Source: Dactylonectria macrodidyma
Lineage: Eukaryota > Ascomycota > Sordariomycetes > Hypocreales > Nectriaceae
Reading direction: 5' to 3'
Assembly (NCBI GenBank): GCA_020744425.1
Contig: JAGMUV010000021.1
Coordinates: 1,116,001-1,180,000 of the forward strand
DNA length: 64,000 nucleotides
The translations under genes and the position numbers were made by a program. Shown in pieces: positions 1 through 11,691 of the stretch. Each line of letters opens with the position of its first letter. The first letter of the stretch is position 1. The notes beneath the pieces were generated by a model. It searched no databases and was not told the DNA's origin. It saw only the letters and a list, made by a program, of their open reading frames with translations.

Positions 1-2040
1 CAGAGCCAAGTCAGATGAGACAAGCCGCCTAAGCATGCGACATTAGATGAAAAGAGCGCAACTTGGATCCCATGTTTGACGTGGAAGCTTGTATTTTAAA
101 TCTCGTCAGTGGCGCCCCTCATGACTCGCAGTATGCATCGAGAATGCCAGCGAGGTCGTGTCTTTGTCCAATCCCATATCCCAAAGTGACAATGCGGAAG
201 CCTTCTGGGTTCTGGCAAAACAAGTCCGGCTAGCGCGTTATAGCCCTTCATTTAAGACGTGATTATGCGAACGCGAGCGAGGATGCCGTCGACGTGGCTG
301 CATGGACATGTGATAACGCCACGACAGCTAACGCCCTTCGCAGGGGCCTCCATCGTATTCGTGTAGATGTCTGTTCTTCCAACTAGCTTGTCTCTCCTGC
401 ACGCGAAAAGCTTTCTTCGCACCTGTGCACAGGGCCTATACAGCCTCGTCTCAGGCTAACTGACGCCGCATAAGCCCTCTTCGCGGCCAGGGCTAGCTAT
501 ACAAAATGCACTAGACTCGTCCAGCGTTTGGCTTCCTTTCCAATGCGGATGCTAGAAGTGCCGCGAGGAATAGAGTTTGAACCACGTTGAAAAAAAAAAC
601 GGCTCGTAATGCCTTGCGGGCGTTACTTGTTTCATCTCTCCTCGGAAGACATGGTCATCACCAAGTTAAGAGAAAGGAGAGGACAGGCTTGCGTAGCCCA
701 ACGTCCACCACGAGTATTTCTCGAATGGATGAGTCAAAACCCTATCCTAAAAAATACCTAATAACATCACAGCAGCACGTTTAGGCTAAGTACGGATTAA
801 CCTGTGCCAAAGAAAGGTACATTATTTCCCACCTGAATTACGTAGTAATAGAAGTCCTCGTAATTTTTTGGGTCACAAATCGCAATATCAGACTTATCAC
901 ATCCCTTTGTCGGTTGCTGCGAACGGGCGCCACAGGTCTCCCTAACCTCTCCTACCTCACCTGGCCATGCTAGATGTCGGATCTCGTGGCTCCGTAAGGT
1001 CTGACGTTCCGACTTGGATGCCTTTTGCACAGAGAAATGTATGATCAAATGATTCCAAAATAGGCTGATTGAATTGATGATAATTATGACCTTAATAGCG
1101 TCGTTATGAATGATTGATTGACTGCGTTGTTGATCATCTACCCCAAGTTCGCGAGCACTACACCAGAGCTACTAACGCCGGCTCGATCCGTGGCGGATAT
1201 CACTTTGTTTACTCGAACTCCTTATCTAGTGACGCTTAGGCTAACTAATGCATTGCTCATAGCGGTGGCTGGCTTCTGAATAGAAGAACTTTGCCTAGGA
1301 TGGTTATGTTGAATTGGAGGCATGCTGGAACACCAGGGGTTGCCAGGGCCGACTCGGAAGGGGCTCACCGAACCCCGGCCGGCTGGCCCGTATTAGGATG
1401 CAAAGGAAAGGTAGACCTCCCTGACCTTGAGGGCCGGGAGCTAGAGTTGAACACAATACACACACCTTTACAATGCATTTTCCACCTTTTAACATCACAT
1501 CATGCCTTGAGGAAAGGAGCTATCGCCGCAGCTTCGGGCTCGCCTTTGCGAGCTACGAGCCCTAGGATATTCATTTCGTCAAATTCATCATATCCATCGC
1601 GAAGTCCCTCTCAGCACAATCTATTACACCTATTTGCAAGGTTAAAGCGGCCTCATAACAAGCCCGGATCAGGCTAGCAGGGCCTGGCTAGTACGTGAAG
1701 GTGTTCAAATACTTCTTGCCCCCCACTGTGCCTTGAGGAACGAAGTGACGAAAGGTTTTATGCCGCCATCTTTTTCCGGGCCTTAAAATCACCTGACTCT
1801 CCCAATCAAAAGTTTCGCCCTTAAAACCCGTGATCTAGGTCGTGATGACGCGACAGCTTCGTGAGTCTCTCCTTATTACGTCAGCTTTATGACCGTGTCT
1901 GAAACGCTGATGTCTGTTTATTATAGCCTATCTCTCCCAATCAAAAGTTTCCCTCTTAAAACCCACGCCTTGACACCTGACCAAACCCGTAGTATTGTCT
2001 ATCTTTTTCTGCAACGCCTTCCGTCTCACACATAGATACG
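1..2040. other. Non-coding stretch
   Basis: No convincing gene on either strand; open frames are short and lack recognisable domains. The one structure seen is a direct repeat of about 35 bp (starting TCTCCCAATCAAAAGTTTC) at about 1798-1833 and 1931-1966, 133 bp apart, with a few differences. No transposon ends could be recognised. Confidence 0.5.
1798..1966. repeat. Two direct copies of a 35-bp motif
   Basis: The motif TCTCCCAATCAAAAGTTT followed by CTTAAAACCC occurs at about 1798 and again at about 1931. The copies differ at a few bases. The unit is not recognised from any known family; it may be a fragment of an old repeat. Confidence 0.6.
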
Positions 2041-2111
2041 ATGACTAATCGTAGCGAGTGGCAAGTACGTACTAGAAAGAAGGTTAATTCCTTTATCTTA
2101 CAGTCGTGGGC

Positions 2112-2130
2112 GTGGGACTGTAAGGGTCCC
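2112..2130. other. Hairpin downstream of the Helitron helicase
   Basis: GGGAC and GTCCC arms enclose a 7-nt loop. Two further small palindromes lie nearby: CCTGAGC/GCTCAGG at about 2170-2190 and GAGGC/GCCTC at about 2150-2165. Helitron 3' ends normally carry one hairpin just inside CTRR; which of these, if any, is the functional one is not clear. Confidence 0.4.
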
Positions 2131-2242
2131 AGTCCACGTGACCGAGAGAGGCCTCATGCCTCGGGCCTGACCCTGAGCTTCAGGCTCAGGACCCGTCTTT
2201 CTGCATCAAATCTTATGACATGTCTCGCTTCTTGATCAGTTC

Positions 2243-5200
2243 TTATCCCGACCAGTCCCACAGCTCGGCTTCTCTCATCGTTGCGTCGCTCAACCGTTCC
2301 AGCCTCCCCTCCGCCGCAGTCATGTTGTCGGGCACCTTGTTGCATACGAAGTCCCTCTCTCGCGCCTTTGATAGGAGCATGATGCCGTCCAGCGACTTGC
2401 ACCGCGACAGCTGCACGTACAGACTGTACGGGTCGCATTGCGTCGGGACCGCCTGACCGTCGATGCTCATCGTCCTAGTTCCGCGCAGTTCGAGAGCAAC
2501 CCGATCTAACGTTTTGCTTTGGACTTTGTAGTCCGTACAGGCAAAAGCCGCGGCACATGGCAGCCCCCGCCGACTGACGCTGTTCTTCTGCCACGGCCGC
2601 TTCCTCTGGCACTCTATTTTGATGCTGATAGGCGTCAGGAGGATCGTACCGGGTGGCATACCGACGAAGTGGAGGTCTCTCGTCGTCCCCGACGCGAGCA
2701 CGATCCCCGCCGGAGGGCCAAAGTGGAGGATAGTATTGGCGTCGACACGATAGCCCGGGTACGCCCTGTCGAGGATGACGTCTAGTGCCGCGTAGCTTGC
2801 TCCGTTGACCAGCTTCAGCCCTTGGTGAGTGTTCTGGTTCACGACGACGGGCATGCCCGGAATGAACATGAGGACGGCAGGTACAGGGATGGCGCTGTCA
2901 TCACCCTGGTTGAGGATCATGACGGCTTCCTCCTCACTCGGCTCGCCGTCCTTCCATCTGTGCTCGGAGATGAAGATGCGCAGCAGCGCTCTCCGCTCCT
3001 TCTGGAAACAGAGGGACCCCTCGATGTTCAGGTTCCAGCGGTTTCTGTTCAGCGGCGTCACTACCGTGATACCCGACTCCCATGGGATCTGCCTGTCCTC
3101 CCGGTAACAGGTGCTATTCAGCAACTCCAGGTCTGACTGGTCTTGCATGCCCTGGCGCACTCGCGTCAGCAGCCGCTGCAGTTGTGGATCGCCGGCGGCG
3201 CGGACTTGTTCGTTCAGCATGACCACCGTCGTGAACTTGTTCCACAGTGCGTGTGCCCTGTCGTGCTGGTACCTCTGCTCGGCAGTGAACGATCGTTCTT
3301 CGTCCCAGGCGATGGCCGTGCTCGGGAGCAGGATCGATCTCTCCTGCACGGGACGGAACTGGTGAAAGTCCCCGCAGAAGAGGACGACGGGGATCCCACC
3401 GAAGTCGCGGGCAGATCCTCGGAGCTGGCAGAGCCGTTCGTTTACGGCGTACAGGGTCCTCGCCCCCAACATGCTGACCTCGTCTATGATCAGCAACCAC
3501 TTCTCCTGCCACTCGGCGGTGGTCTGCCCGTCGGTACGGAGGCCAGACGAGCTGGGCGCCGCAAAACCGTCCGGCTCCGCTCGGCGGGACCGCGCCGTTG
3601 CATCTTTGGAGAACCCGCACGCGGAGTGGATGGTGATCCCGTCAATGCTCGCGGCGGCCGTTCCCGACGTCGCCGTTAGCAGCAGACGGTGCGACATCCC
3701 CCTGCTCGCGAACAGCTCGGCGACGGCCTCAATGACTCGTGACTTCCCCGTGCCGCCCTCGCCGCCGACGAATTGGCAGAGCTGAGGTGTCCCTTGTTCA
3801 TCGCGACGTACCCGGTCGAGTTGGCGACATATCAGTCGGAGGGCGATGCTCTGTCTCTCGTTGAGCGTGAACCCCTCGACCAGTTGCCTCCCTGCCTAGG
3901 AAAACGACGTCGACGGGCCGAAGTGGATGCTCGTCGAAGGACCCGCGCCCCGGACTGAGGCCCCCGATTCGGCACTCGTGAGACCCGCGCCCTGCTCGCC
4001 GAACCCGATCGGCGAGCAGTGCACACCTGAACCGTGACCTGTTGTGTCGTTGTCAGGCCGACTTTGTATTCCTTGGATCATCCTTTCTCTCTCTTTCGAG
4101 ACATTCCTTTGCTGCGACTTGATGGACCTGATCAACCCCTGTCCTGGTACGTCTGGCCCCAGAAACGGTCCTTCTGGGGCGTCCGATACCTTCTTCGGCC
4201 CCTGCTCGTTAAATATCTCTTCGCACGGCTCGTCCATTGAACGCAAGGCCACTTGGTGGAATCGACTCAGCTGCCGTATCATTCTCGAGATCTCCTTCGA
4301 GCCGGCCGTGACCTGGTCGGCTCCCATCGTCGTCCTCAAGACGTCGATGAGGCGTATTGCGTTGGCGACGCCGTCCGATCGGAACGCCCGACCCGGCTCC
4401 TCATCACCGTCGCCCATACCCGGGCCGATCGCCTCAGAGGCGGGATCGCCGTCCCCGGACTGGGCGGCCCACTGCTTCGCATCGCGTTTCGCGTCTTCAG
4501 CTGACCGGTGAAGGAGTTGGATGTTATCCGCGAGGAAGGACATCCTCCGAGGCAGCGCCTGTTTCTGTCTTTCCCAGATGGTGTTGATATCGCCTGATGT
4601 CTCGGACGAGAACAATTCCCACGGCACGAAGATTGCGAGATGCTGGACTGCCGCCCTACCATTGCAACGTCAGCTTTTGGGCAGATATGTCAAGCTATTC
4701 GCGTGCTCACTACGTACCTCTTATGGTAGACCTCGCCTTCATCGCTAAAATCCGTACTCAGGTAACCATCGAAACAGACGACAGCGTGCTCGCCGGGCTT
4801 TTGCAGTACTTGCACCCACATCTGCAAGAGGGGCCACGAGCTATCGAATTGCACCTCCCCCCAGGCGCCTGCGCCCTTGCTCTTCCGCTTCAGCTTGACT
4901 ACGGACATGTAGTCGTACAGCGACAGTCCCTGCAGTAGTCCGCCGCGGTGCGGGTATGCTTGTAGAAAAGAGATCCTTTGTCCGGCCTCTTCTAGGAGTA
5001 CCGTCTCCTCGACCTGCTCGTCCGCCGTCTCCATCCCGCTCTGGTGTCGCAGGTGCCGCCACCGTCGGAAGATGTGCCAGTAAAGGGAAGATGCATTTAG
5101 GAAGGTCCAACCGTGGTTGCTCGCAAACTCAGTAGGATACCCCAGCAGATAAGCGACGACTTCGACCTACGATAGCGGCCGGTCCGTGAAGATGCGGTTC

Positions 5201-8200
5201 GCGACCCTCATCAGGAACTGCCGCGTTCTGTTCTGACCTCGCTTCGCCTCCTCCGTCTGGCTCTCGGCGACCGACTCGTCCAGGACGGGGAGCAGTTCTG
5301 CCGCCGCGGCCACCCTTTTCCACACCGGGTCCTCGACCTTGGTTGCATAGTTGGTCACGTAGAACACGATGGCCATGGTCTTGCACTGCGTCGCGATGAA
5401 AGAGATGTCGTGGTTGTGTCGCAGTCCTACAGCCATGGCCTTGTTCCAACGGTTCACCATGCTATGACTCCGCCGGATCTGCAACACTCCGCTTTCGGTG
5501 AACGCCGTCCTCTCCACTAATCTCCACAGCGCCTTGAACCGGCACGGATCTCGATTCTTGCGCTGTCCCCTGATGGAGTATTTCACGCACGTAGGGCTGT
5601 GGGTGTGGATCTGGGTAGCTCCTGCGCAAAAGTTGGCTTCCTCGTCGAACGAGGGGGCGAATTGTTGGCTGTTCCGCAACAACGACGATATGTCCGACGT
5701 CACCGACCTCTCCGCCTGCGCCGCCGAGAAAGCCTCCTGGTCAAGATCCTGCATTTATCAACTCTCATGTTAAGCAATGCGTTCCTGAGTCGCTCTTGCG
5801 CGCGGGGAACTAACCACCTCGAAGACACTGTCGACGTACCGGATGACCCTCTCCCGGTACTCCGCTTGATCCTCCCCCACGACATCTCCGAGTATGGAGC
5901 TAAGGTGCATATTTCCCTAGATCCAGAGCAATCCGTGGACGTGGAGCGCCCCGCGCTCGTTAGTCTCCACAGCTCCGAAGTATCGACTGATCCGCCCAAA
6001 CACAGAATCCTCTCCAGTCTTCACGTAGTGTTCGAAGAACATGGACACCTCCCGGTGGAAGAAGACTGCCGAGCTAAGGGGATCCGAGACCGCCAGCCGT
6101 GCCCGCTTATATGCCAGGTCGAGGCTCGTCAGAAAGGCCTCGGCTTCGTCCGGATCCCTCATCCGATATACAGCAAGCCTGAGCTTGACCGGGTTTGTGA
6201 TGTCGTTCGGGTTCAGCATGAACCAGATCGCGGGCATACCTTCCCGTATGATGAAGGACTTGATCTTCCGCCGCATGCTCAGCCGGCTCTCCCTCGACAT
6301 TGGCTGGCGGAACCCGTACAGCGACAGACTCCTCAATAACTGGTCGACAGCCTCGTCAACTGTCTTCCCGGTCGCCTCCAGATCGACCTTGGCCGCCTCC
6401 AACCTCTCAGCGCTGAGCGAGCGTACGATGCGCTCCACCTCCGAGAAGTTCTTCCTCGTCACGCTCAGCATGCTAACTCGACGATTTCTCGACCTCACTC
6501 CCATGTTGAAGACGAGGAACGCGAAGACGTGATGCGTCGCGAACCGGCCGCCGTGACGCTGGAGCACCACTTTGGCCCACGTCTCCAGGGTCATGTTCCG
6601 CGACGAGACGAGACTCCGCGCCCTGGCCTCCGCATCAACACCTCTATGCACCTCTTCGGCCGCGTCTCCGATGCTTTCTTCCGCCTGGCGTGGGCCCCCG
6701 CTACCGGCTGGAAACAGCGTCGGAAACGTCTTTGCAAAGAACGGTGCGTCGAAGGGATCGGCAAAATCTTCCCCCCTGGACACGAGAATATAAGGTTCAC
6801 GCGTGTCTCCATGCCGCACCTCGGCCGATCCCGCCAACGTCCCGGCCCGCATTTCGTCACGGGCATCATCATGCCGCAGAGCGTCGTAGACATACCGCAA
6901 CTTCTCCGCGTCCTCGATATCCGGTCGCCCATCGAGGGCGAACATCCCGGACGAGCTGATCTCGTGGACCGGGCCGGCAGCGGCGGTAGCACTGTCGACG
7001 TTCTCGTCGCCGGCTTCACAATCGGCATCCGCTGGTTTCCTCGCCGCGTCCCCCCCGATGCCTACGTCGAACCCCTGGCCCAGCGTTGCCAGCACTTCTC
7101 GAATATCTACACTTCCCTCGTCCTCCAAGCCGCGTTCTGTGGGTGGGACGACTTGTGCTGTTCGTGCCCTCTCCCACGCCGACGGCTCGTCCCGTTCCAA
7201 ACGCTCATAGACTTGGTTTAGCACACCGTGCGACGGTGCGTCCCAGCTATCCAGTTCTGCCCTGTCAATGTCGATGTCGGCATACAAGGGATTGTGCCTC
7301 TTCAGCCACAGCAGCGCCTTTTCTACAACCCGGCGCCGCACTGAGAGCAGAGCCGAGAGATCGCTCGGCGCCGGCTTCTCCGGCCCCTGCCACGACACGT
7401 GGATATCATCCATAACCTTCAGGAGCGGATGCGGAAGTACCCTTGTCGCCAGCTCCTGTACGTTGTTAGGGAATACCGTGATGTGCCCCTTTACGTGCCT
7501 CGGATACCTTACATTCTGCCGGTGCCCCTCTGGGATGCTGTACTTAGTGATGAAGCCGTAACATGAGTTCAGCGCGATGAGCTTCTCCTCGACCGGCGTA
7601 AGGCCCTTCAGCTCGTCGGGAAACATGTGCTCGCATCCCAGTCGGGTGTGCAGCCGCGCTGCTGGAGACAAGGCTCCTCGCCCGAGGTGTCTCACGCAGT
7701 CGGCACACCCGCTAATCCTCTCCCCCACAGGGAAGCACCGGAGGCACTTAAAGGGTGATCCATCGCGCTTCTCGACAGGACTTGCCATCCACCGGTCCCA
7801 CTCAACATCCTCCAGCTCTGCCCTGCTATACTTACGGTAGCAGAACATGCAGGTGAGGATCGGTAACGTCTTCGTCTCATGAAACGCTTTATAAAAGTCC
7901 TGGACCGTCTTCACCTTCCTCTCGTGGGGCACAAGCGCACACCATTCCTGTCCGTGCGAGAGTCGCTCCTTCTCTGCAAACTCTTCGTCGAGCGCCCCTA
8001 AGACGCTGGCGAGATCCCCCGCCTGTTCTTCCTCGTCCCTCTCTCGGCGGACCGCGGCCCTCTTGCGCTTTAGCGCTGGCTGATCAGTGCGGCCAGAAGC
8101 CGCTCTCTTCCTTCCCGGCTGCCGACTAGGCCCCGCAGAAGGAGCACCGTCCTCCGCCGCATCCTCGGCCTCGCCGGCGACTTGGCCGAACGACTCCACT

Positions 8201-8868
8201 GTCCTCGTCCGCTTCCATTGCCGAAAATTTTCGTTTCTCGACTCCTCGGAAATATCAGCCACCGTCCGAAGCCCCAGACCTGCGATCAGAGACCTTCGCC
8301 CAGCCTCCAGCATTTCCACCGATGGATGGAAATCTGGTCCCGCGAGCATCGCCATATCCAGCTGATTGCGCGCTTCCTCCTCGCTGGCCGGCCCCGTCAG
8401 ACAACCCACCGACGGCCGTGGGGCTAACGGCACCCCGCTGCCTCCGTCCATCTGAACGAACCGGAACAATGCTCCAGGCCTTGCAGGCTGGTTGTTTCCC
8501 GGCCCTGCAGCCTCGTTGTTTCCCGGTCTGCCTTCTAGGCTCCTTGGCTGCCTCTCGACGCTGCCAGACTCCCTCGGTTTCCGACCCTGCCGCCTGCGAG
8601 AGCCCTTCTCCCTCGATTGTTCGTACTCTCTTTGCGTCGCTTCTAAAATGTCAGCCGACGTCCGGATGCCGAGGCCCGCCAGCCCCGAAGCGTCGACCTC
8701 TCCCGGCGGCACTGAGTTGCTCTCTGTCCTAGCCGCCTCCTGGAACTGCCGCTGCGCAGCCTCGAAAATGTCCGCCGATGTACGGATTCCTAGATTGGCG
8801 AGCGCCACGTTCTCGCGATTGCGCGCATCCTGTCGACAGAACTGTTCAGCTAGACTCTCCTTCTCCAT
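2243..8868 (-). pseudogene. Helitron Rep-PIF1 helicase, 2165 codons, three nonsense codons
   Basis: Encodes the bifunctional Helitron transposase: an HUH-type Rep nickase joined to a SF1B PIF1-family helicase, which nicks donor DNA and drives rolling-circle transfer. Start ATG at 8868. The HUH motif (HVHGLLW) ends exon 1's long open part near residue 982, and the tyrosine motif FYVTNYATK lies near residue 1148. Walker A (GGEGGTGKS) is near residue 1660, followed by Walker B (LLIIDEVSML), GDFHQFRPV and YVQLSRCKSLDG. Two introns restore a single frame: 5814-5749 (GTTAGT, CTTAAC, CAG; 66 bp) and 4717-4656 (GTACGT to TAG; 62 bp). Exons 8868-5815, 5748-4718 and 4655-2243 then total 6498 nt. Only three in-frame stops remain, all TAG: 5919-5917, 5169-5167 and 3898-3896. 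The first falls where relatives have LLWxQGN, so CAG->TAG is likely. The copy is inactive but recently so. Confidence 0.9.
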
Positions 8869-9347
8869 AACGAATCGCCTTCACTAGATCTCCTATATTA
8901 GTATTTCTGCCACGCTGCACGAAACATGACGCAGGGCCCTAGATAAATAATCCTGCTACCTTCTCCATGACATCCTACTACCCGACCCCGGGCCTTGCTC
9001 CTGCTTAGTCTGAGAATCCGTTCTCTATGTCTCACCCTGGGTCTCCCCTGATCCTTTGCTCCAGTAGAAGCTCAGAAACCATTACACCCTTAGATGCAGA
9101 GACAGGCACCGTCTTGCCTTAAAACCGTAGTGACTTCATAATGTTAGCCGCGTTCTGTTCTTCGCCAATCGCTTTGCGCATATATCAAGGTTTCCTCCTC
9201 TAACACCACATCCGTCACAGCCCCTGAAGGCTCGACGAAGGTGGTGTATTAAGAATTTGGAATTACTCCTCTATATAAGCCGCCTATACTACCCCCTGAC
9301 TTCCTGCCCTTTTCCGCAACTTGCTTCACCTTCAACCTCTATTCGTC
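8869..9347. promoter_or_regulatory. Divergent intergenic region between Helitron Rep and OB-fold-like gene
   Basis: A 479-bp spacer separates the minus-strand Rep-helicase start (8868) from the plus-strand start at 9348, so any promoters here must be divergent. A TATA-like TATATAAG lies about 75 bp upstream of the plus-strand ATG (around 9273). No ORF or repeat was seen inside. The promoter role is inferred from the arrangement only. Confidence 0.45.
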
Positions 9348-10435
9348 ATGTCTCGGCAGGCAACCTTCTCGAATACTATCCACTTACGAGACTTTGTCGA
9401 CAGCATTACAGACGACCCGGGTCGGGAAAACGCACCTAATTACGTGGAAATCCAGACTGAAGTTAATATCTTCGATGAGGACGGCTTCTATAGTTCTCAC
9501 ATCGACATTAACCCTATCCGCACCCGCATTCATGCCTATCTGACGCGAGAAGAGCGCGACCTCTACACCCCTAACACCTTCTTCTATGCCGACGGCCGCT
9601 TCTCCGCCGCCCAGTCCGCGGGCGGCACGCTAGAGATCAGCGTCCAGGCCCTCAGTTTGTCGAGGTATGTCATAACTAACACTCAGCCTCACACTCAGCC
9701 TCACACGGCTGACTTCCTAGACACCCTGGTGATGTCTCCGACTTCGAAGAATATCGCCGCTACTTACCAGGACAGTGGTGCCCGATGGTGACCGTCATCG
9801 GATCCGTGCCACCGCCCAGTGACAACACCAGCGACCCTTCTGAACCTCGCCGCTTCACCGTTGAAACATCCGTGTACGACGCCTCAAAGGCATCTCCGGT
9901 CCCGTTCTCCATAACTTGTTTCTTTGAAAATACGAAGCGGTGGCAAAGAGTCAGAACACCATCACCTGGAGCTCTCCTGAGCATTACCGCCAAGGTAGCT
10001 GGTCGCACCACTGACACCAATCAACTGGCCCTCCGTATCCTTGACTTGGCCTATCTGCCGAGGCTTGCCCAAGCCCCCCCGGCCACGCCGACTCCGACCG
10101 CTACTCCGCCTTCAAAGCGGTCCGCTCGCTGGGAGGGCCGGGCCACTCCATCCACCCCTTCAAAGAGACAGCGCGTCTCCGAGGGCGCCAGCGATGTTGC
10201 GGAGCCATCCTACGGGAATCCAACTTCGCAAGAAGTGACAAGAGGCCGCCTCCATCTGCCGCACACAGCGGACAGCGCAAAAGCCTCACCCAATCCCCCA
10301 TCTCCTTTGACTATAGCTAATATAGCTGATGCTGAGGAATCATCGATTACATTAGCCCCTTCCCCCAGTCTTGATAGTGGAACACGGCCGCATCGCAGCC
10401 GGCACCCCCCTAGGAAATATGCTGACCGAGAGTAG
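9348..10435 (+). CDS. Putative OB-fold ssDNA-binding-like protein, spliced, 343 aa, divergent from Helitron
   Basis: Exon 1 is 9348-9664 and exon 2 is 9721-10435; the 56-bp intron starts GTATGT, holds ACTAAC and ends TAG, and its removal joins the two frames exactly. The ATG at 9348 is preferred to a TTG at 9321. The N-terminal 200 residues are predicted beta-rich and arranged like two OB-folds: a strand-rich block around residues 80-120 ending TLEISVQALSLSR, then residues 130-210 with PMVTVIGSVPP, RFTVETSVYD and GALLSITAKVAGR. The C-terminal 130 residues are Pro/Ser/Thr-rich and basic (KRSARWEG, SKRQR, RHPPRKYADRE), likely disordered. The OB-fold reading comes from the look of the sequence, not a database match. 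Divergence from a Helitron suggests an accessory role, comparable to RPA-like genes on plant Helitrons. It is intact although the neighbouring helicase has stops. Confidence 0.6.
9665..9720 (+). other. Intron of the OB-fold-like gene
   Basis: The 56-bp interval runs from GTATGTC to TTCCTAG with a CTAAC branch-like site 11-15 bp after the donor. Its length (2 mod 3) is what is needed to join the two open frames; alternative internal CAG acceptors do not keep the frame. Confidence 0.8.
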
Positions 10436-10623
10436 ACAGTGGTTACTGCTATAGTGTCAGGCGCCTCTACATTTGAATTTATTTCTCCCTTTCACCCTAC
10501 TGTCCTGTACCTAGCCATGACTCTCGATCTTATAAGGCAACTCTTGCAAGGTGATTCCCCTGCTCAGTCACTTTCTTCGTCCCAAGATACACACGCTCCC
10601 CTGTGTGTCTTCCAATCCGCCTT

Positions 10624-11109
10624 CTAGTGTTCTTTGCCACAGTATGCCACGGCTTTGCACCGCCCGCACTTCCTAATCCCTTCCATCTTTCCGCACACCG
10701 CGCAAACTACAGCTCCCACCCGAGCCTCGGCCCCTGCCCCAACTTCGAACATCTCCTCCTGGATGGCTTGTCGCGTCTGGCTTTCGCATTCGCCTTTCCC
10801 ACACACGCCGCTGACAAGAACCCCAACGTAGGGATCACCCTCTTTGTGAAGAAAGGACATTGGCGTCTGCAGAACGGTTGCGATGGGTGATCCGCAAATT
10901 CCGCAAAACGGATTGGACGCTGCGCGGCAAACCGGTTCGTGTTCTTTCAAAAAAGGCAGCACTGCACGTTGAAAACGATAGGCGTATGAATCATCTTGCC
11001 GGGCATGGGATAGGGGCCTGACGAGACTCTTTGAAATCTCGTGAGTAAAATTCAGACCTTCGGGGATATTGTCGCAGGAAAATTGGAACCGAACCGGGCA
11101 CGTCGCCAT
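10624..11109 (-). pseudogene. MYND-type zinc-finger protein, 3' truncated
   Basis: Reads from an ATG at 11109 (161 aa). Residues about 130-161 hold the first half of a MYND zinc finger: CAVCGKMEGIRKCGRCKAVA, then YC. The reading frame stops right after YCGKEH. Family members continue with Cys-Gln and then a Trp/His/Cys-containing second half, so the last zinc ligands are missing and the domain is broken. A second Cys cluster (FCGICGSP, GVCGKGEC) lies in the middle. MYND proteins usually make protein-protein contacts in regulators. The break faces the Helitron and its divergent gene, so it may mark an element border or a captured gene fragment. Function unknown. Confidence 0.65.
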
Positions 11110-11691
11110 GTTCAAGATGAGGGAGAGGGCTATAGATGCTATATCTTATAATCAAATGAATTGACTATAATGCTTTTAATCGTGAGCTTTTGGGAGAGTG
11201 AGTGCCAGTGACATGACTCCACCCTGGGTTGCTATTAAGGTTTCTATGAGGTTTTATAGAGAGCCGGAGATATGTTTTATGATCTCGACATGCCAATCAC
11301 ACCCCACCTATAGTCAAGCCTGCAACGACGCTACAACTGCCGAGCTGCCGATCTTGCTTCAACTAAATTCATGTCAGCTGAAAATGATAAAATTTGCTCA
11401 AGGTATGTTGACCGATTTTCGTCTCTAACTTCGTTCCTCAAGGCTCTTCTGGGCAGACCGCCTGCGGTTTGCGTCTCCTGTATTTGGTCAATCGTCACGT
11501 GGTCTGTGCAGACCGGGCCGTGATACAGAGGGGCTACCATCCCCCACCACTTAAAGAATCACACCACTTAAAGCATAGCACAAAAAATCATCGCCCCATA
11601 CAAAATCCAATATTTGATCCATGCAGAAACCAACCACCTTATCCATTCAAAATGAAGCCACTCGGATGTTCTATAGAGAATTGCTTGAATT
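11110..11691. other. Non-coding spacer, possible pogo-element end
   Basis: No gene. A short direct repeat CACCACTTAAAG occurs at about 11545 and again 16 bp later; it could be subterminal sequence of the pogo-type element whose transposase tail lies at 11692-12235. No matching inverted repeat was found on the other side. Confidence 0.35.

Larger units (their letters stand above)
2072..8868 (-). mobile_element. Autonomous Helitron (coding part and probable 3' end)
   Basis: A rolling-circle transposon identified from its Rep-helicase gene, which fills nearly all of this interval. The element reads on the minus strand. A plausible 3' terminus is CTAG followed by host T at 2075-2072, fitting the CTRR|T rule. 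Upstream of it lie an AAGG/CCTT mini-hairpin and, further in, a GGGAC/GTCCC hairpin (about 2113-2129). The canonical hairpin distance of about 10-12 bp is not matched convincingly, so the end is tentative. The 5' TC end could not be placed; it lies above 8868 and may lie beyond the divergent gene at 9348-10435. No target-site duplication is expected for Helitrons. Confidence 0.75.

Noticed and set aside
4655..4718. Frameshift mutation in the Helitron helicase
   Set aside because: A 62-bp GT-AG intron (4717-4656) joins the two frames exactly, so no frameshift is needed.
5599..6339. Long plus-strand frame opposite the Helitron Rep domain
   Set aside because: Antisense shadow of a GC-rich coding region; no domain, and the minus strand has HUH-nickase motifs.
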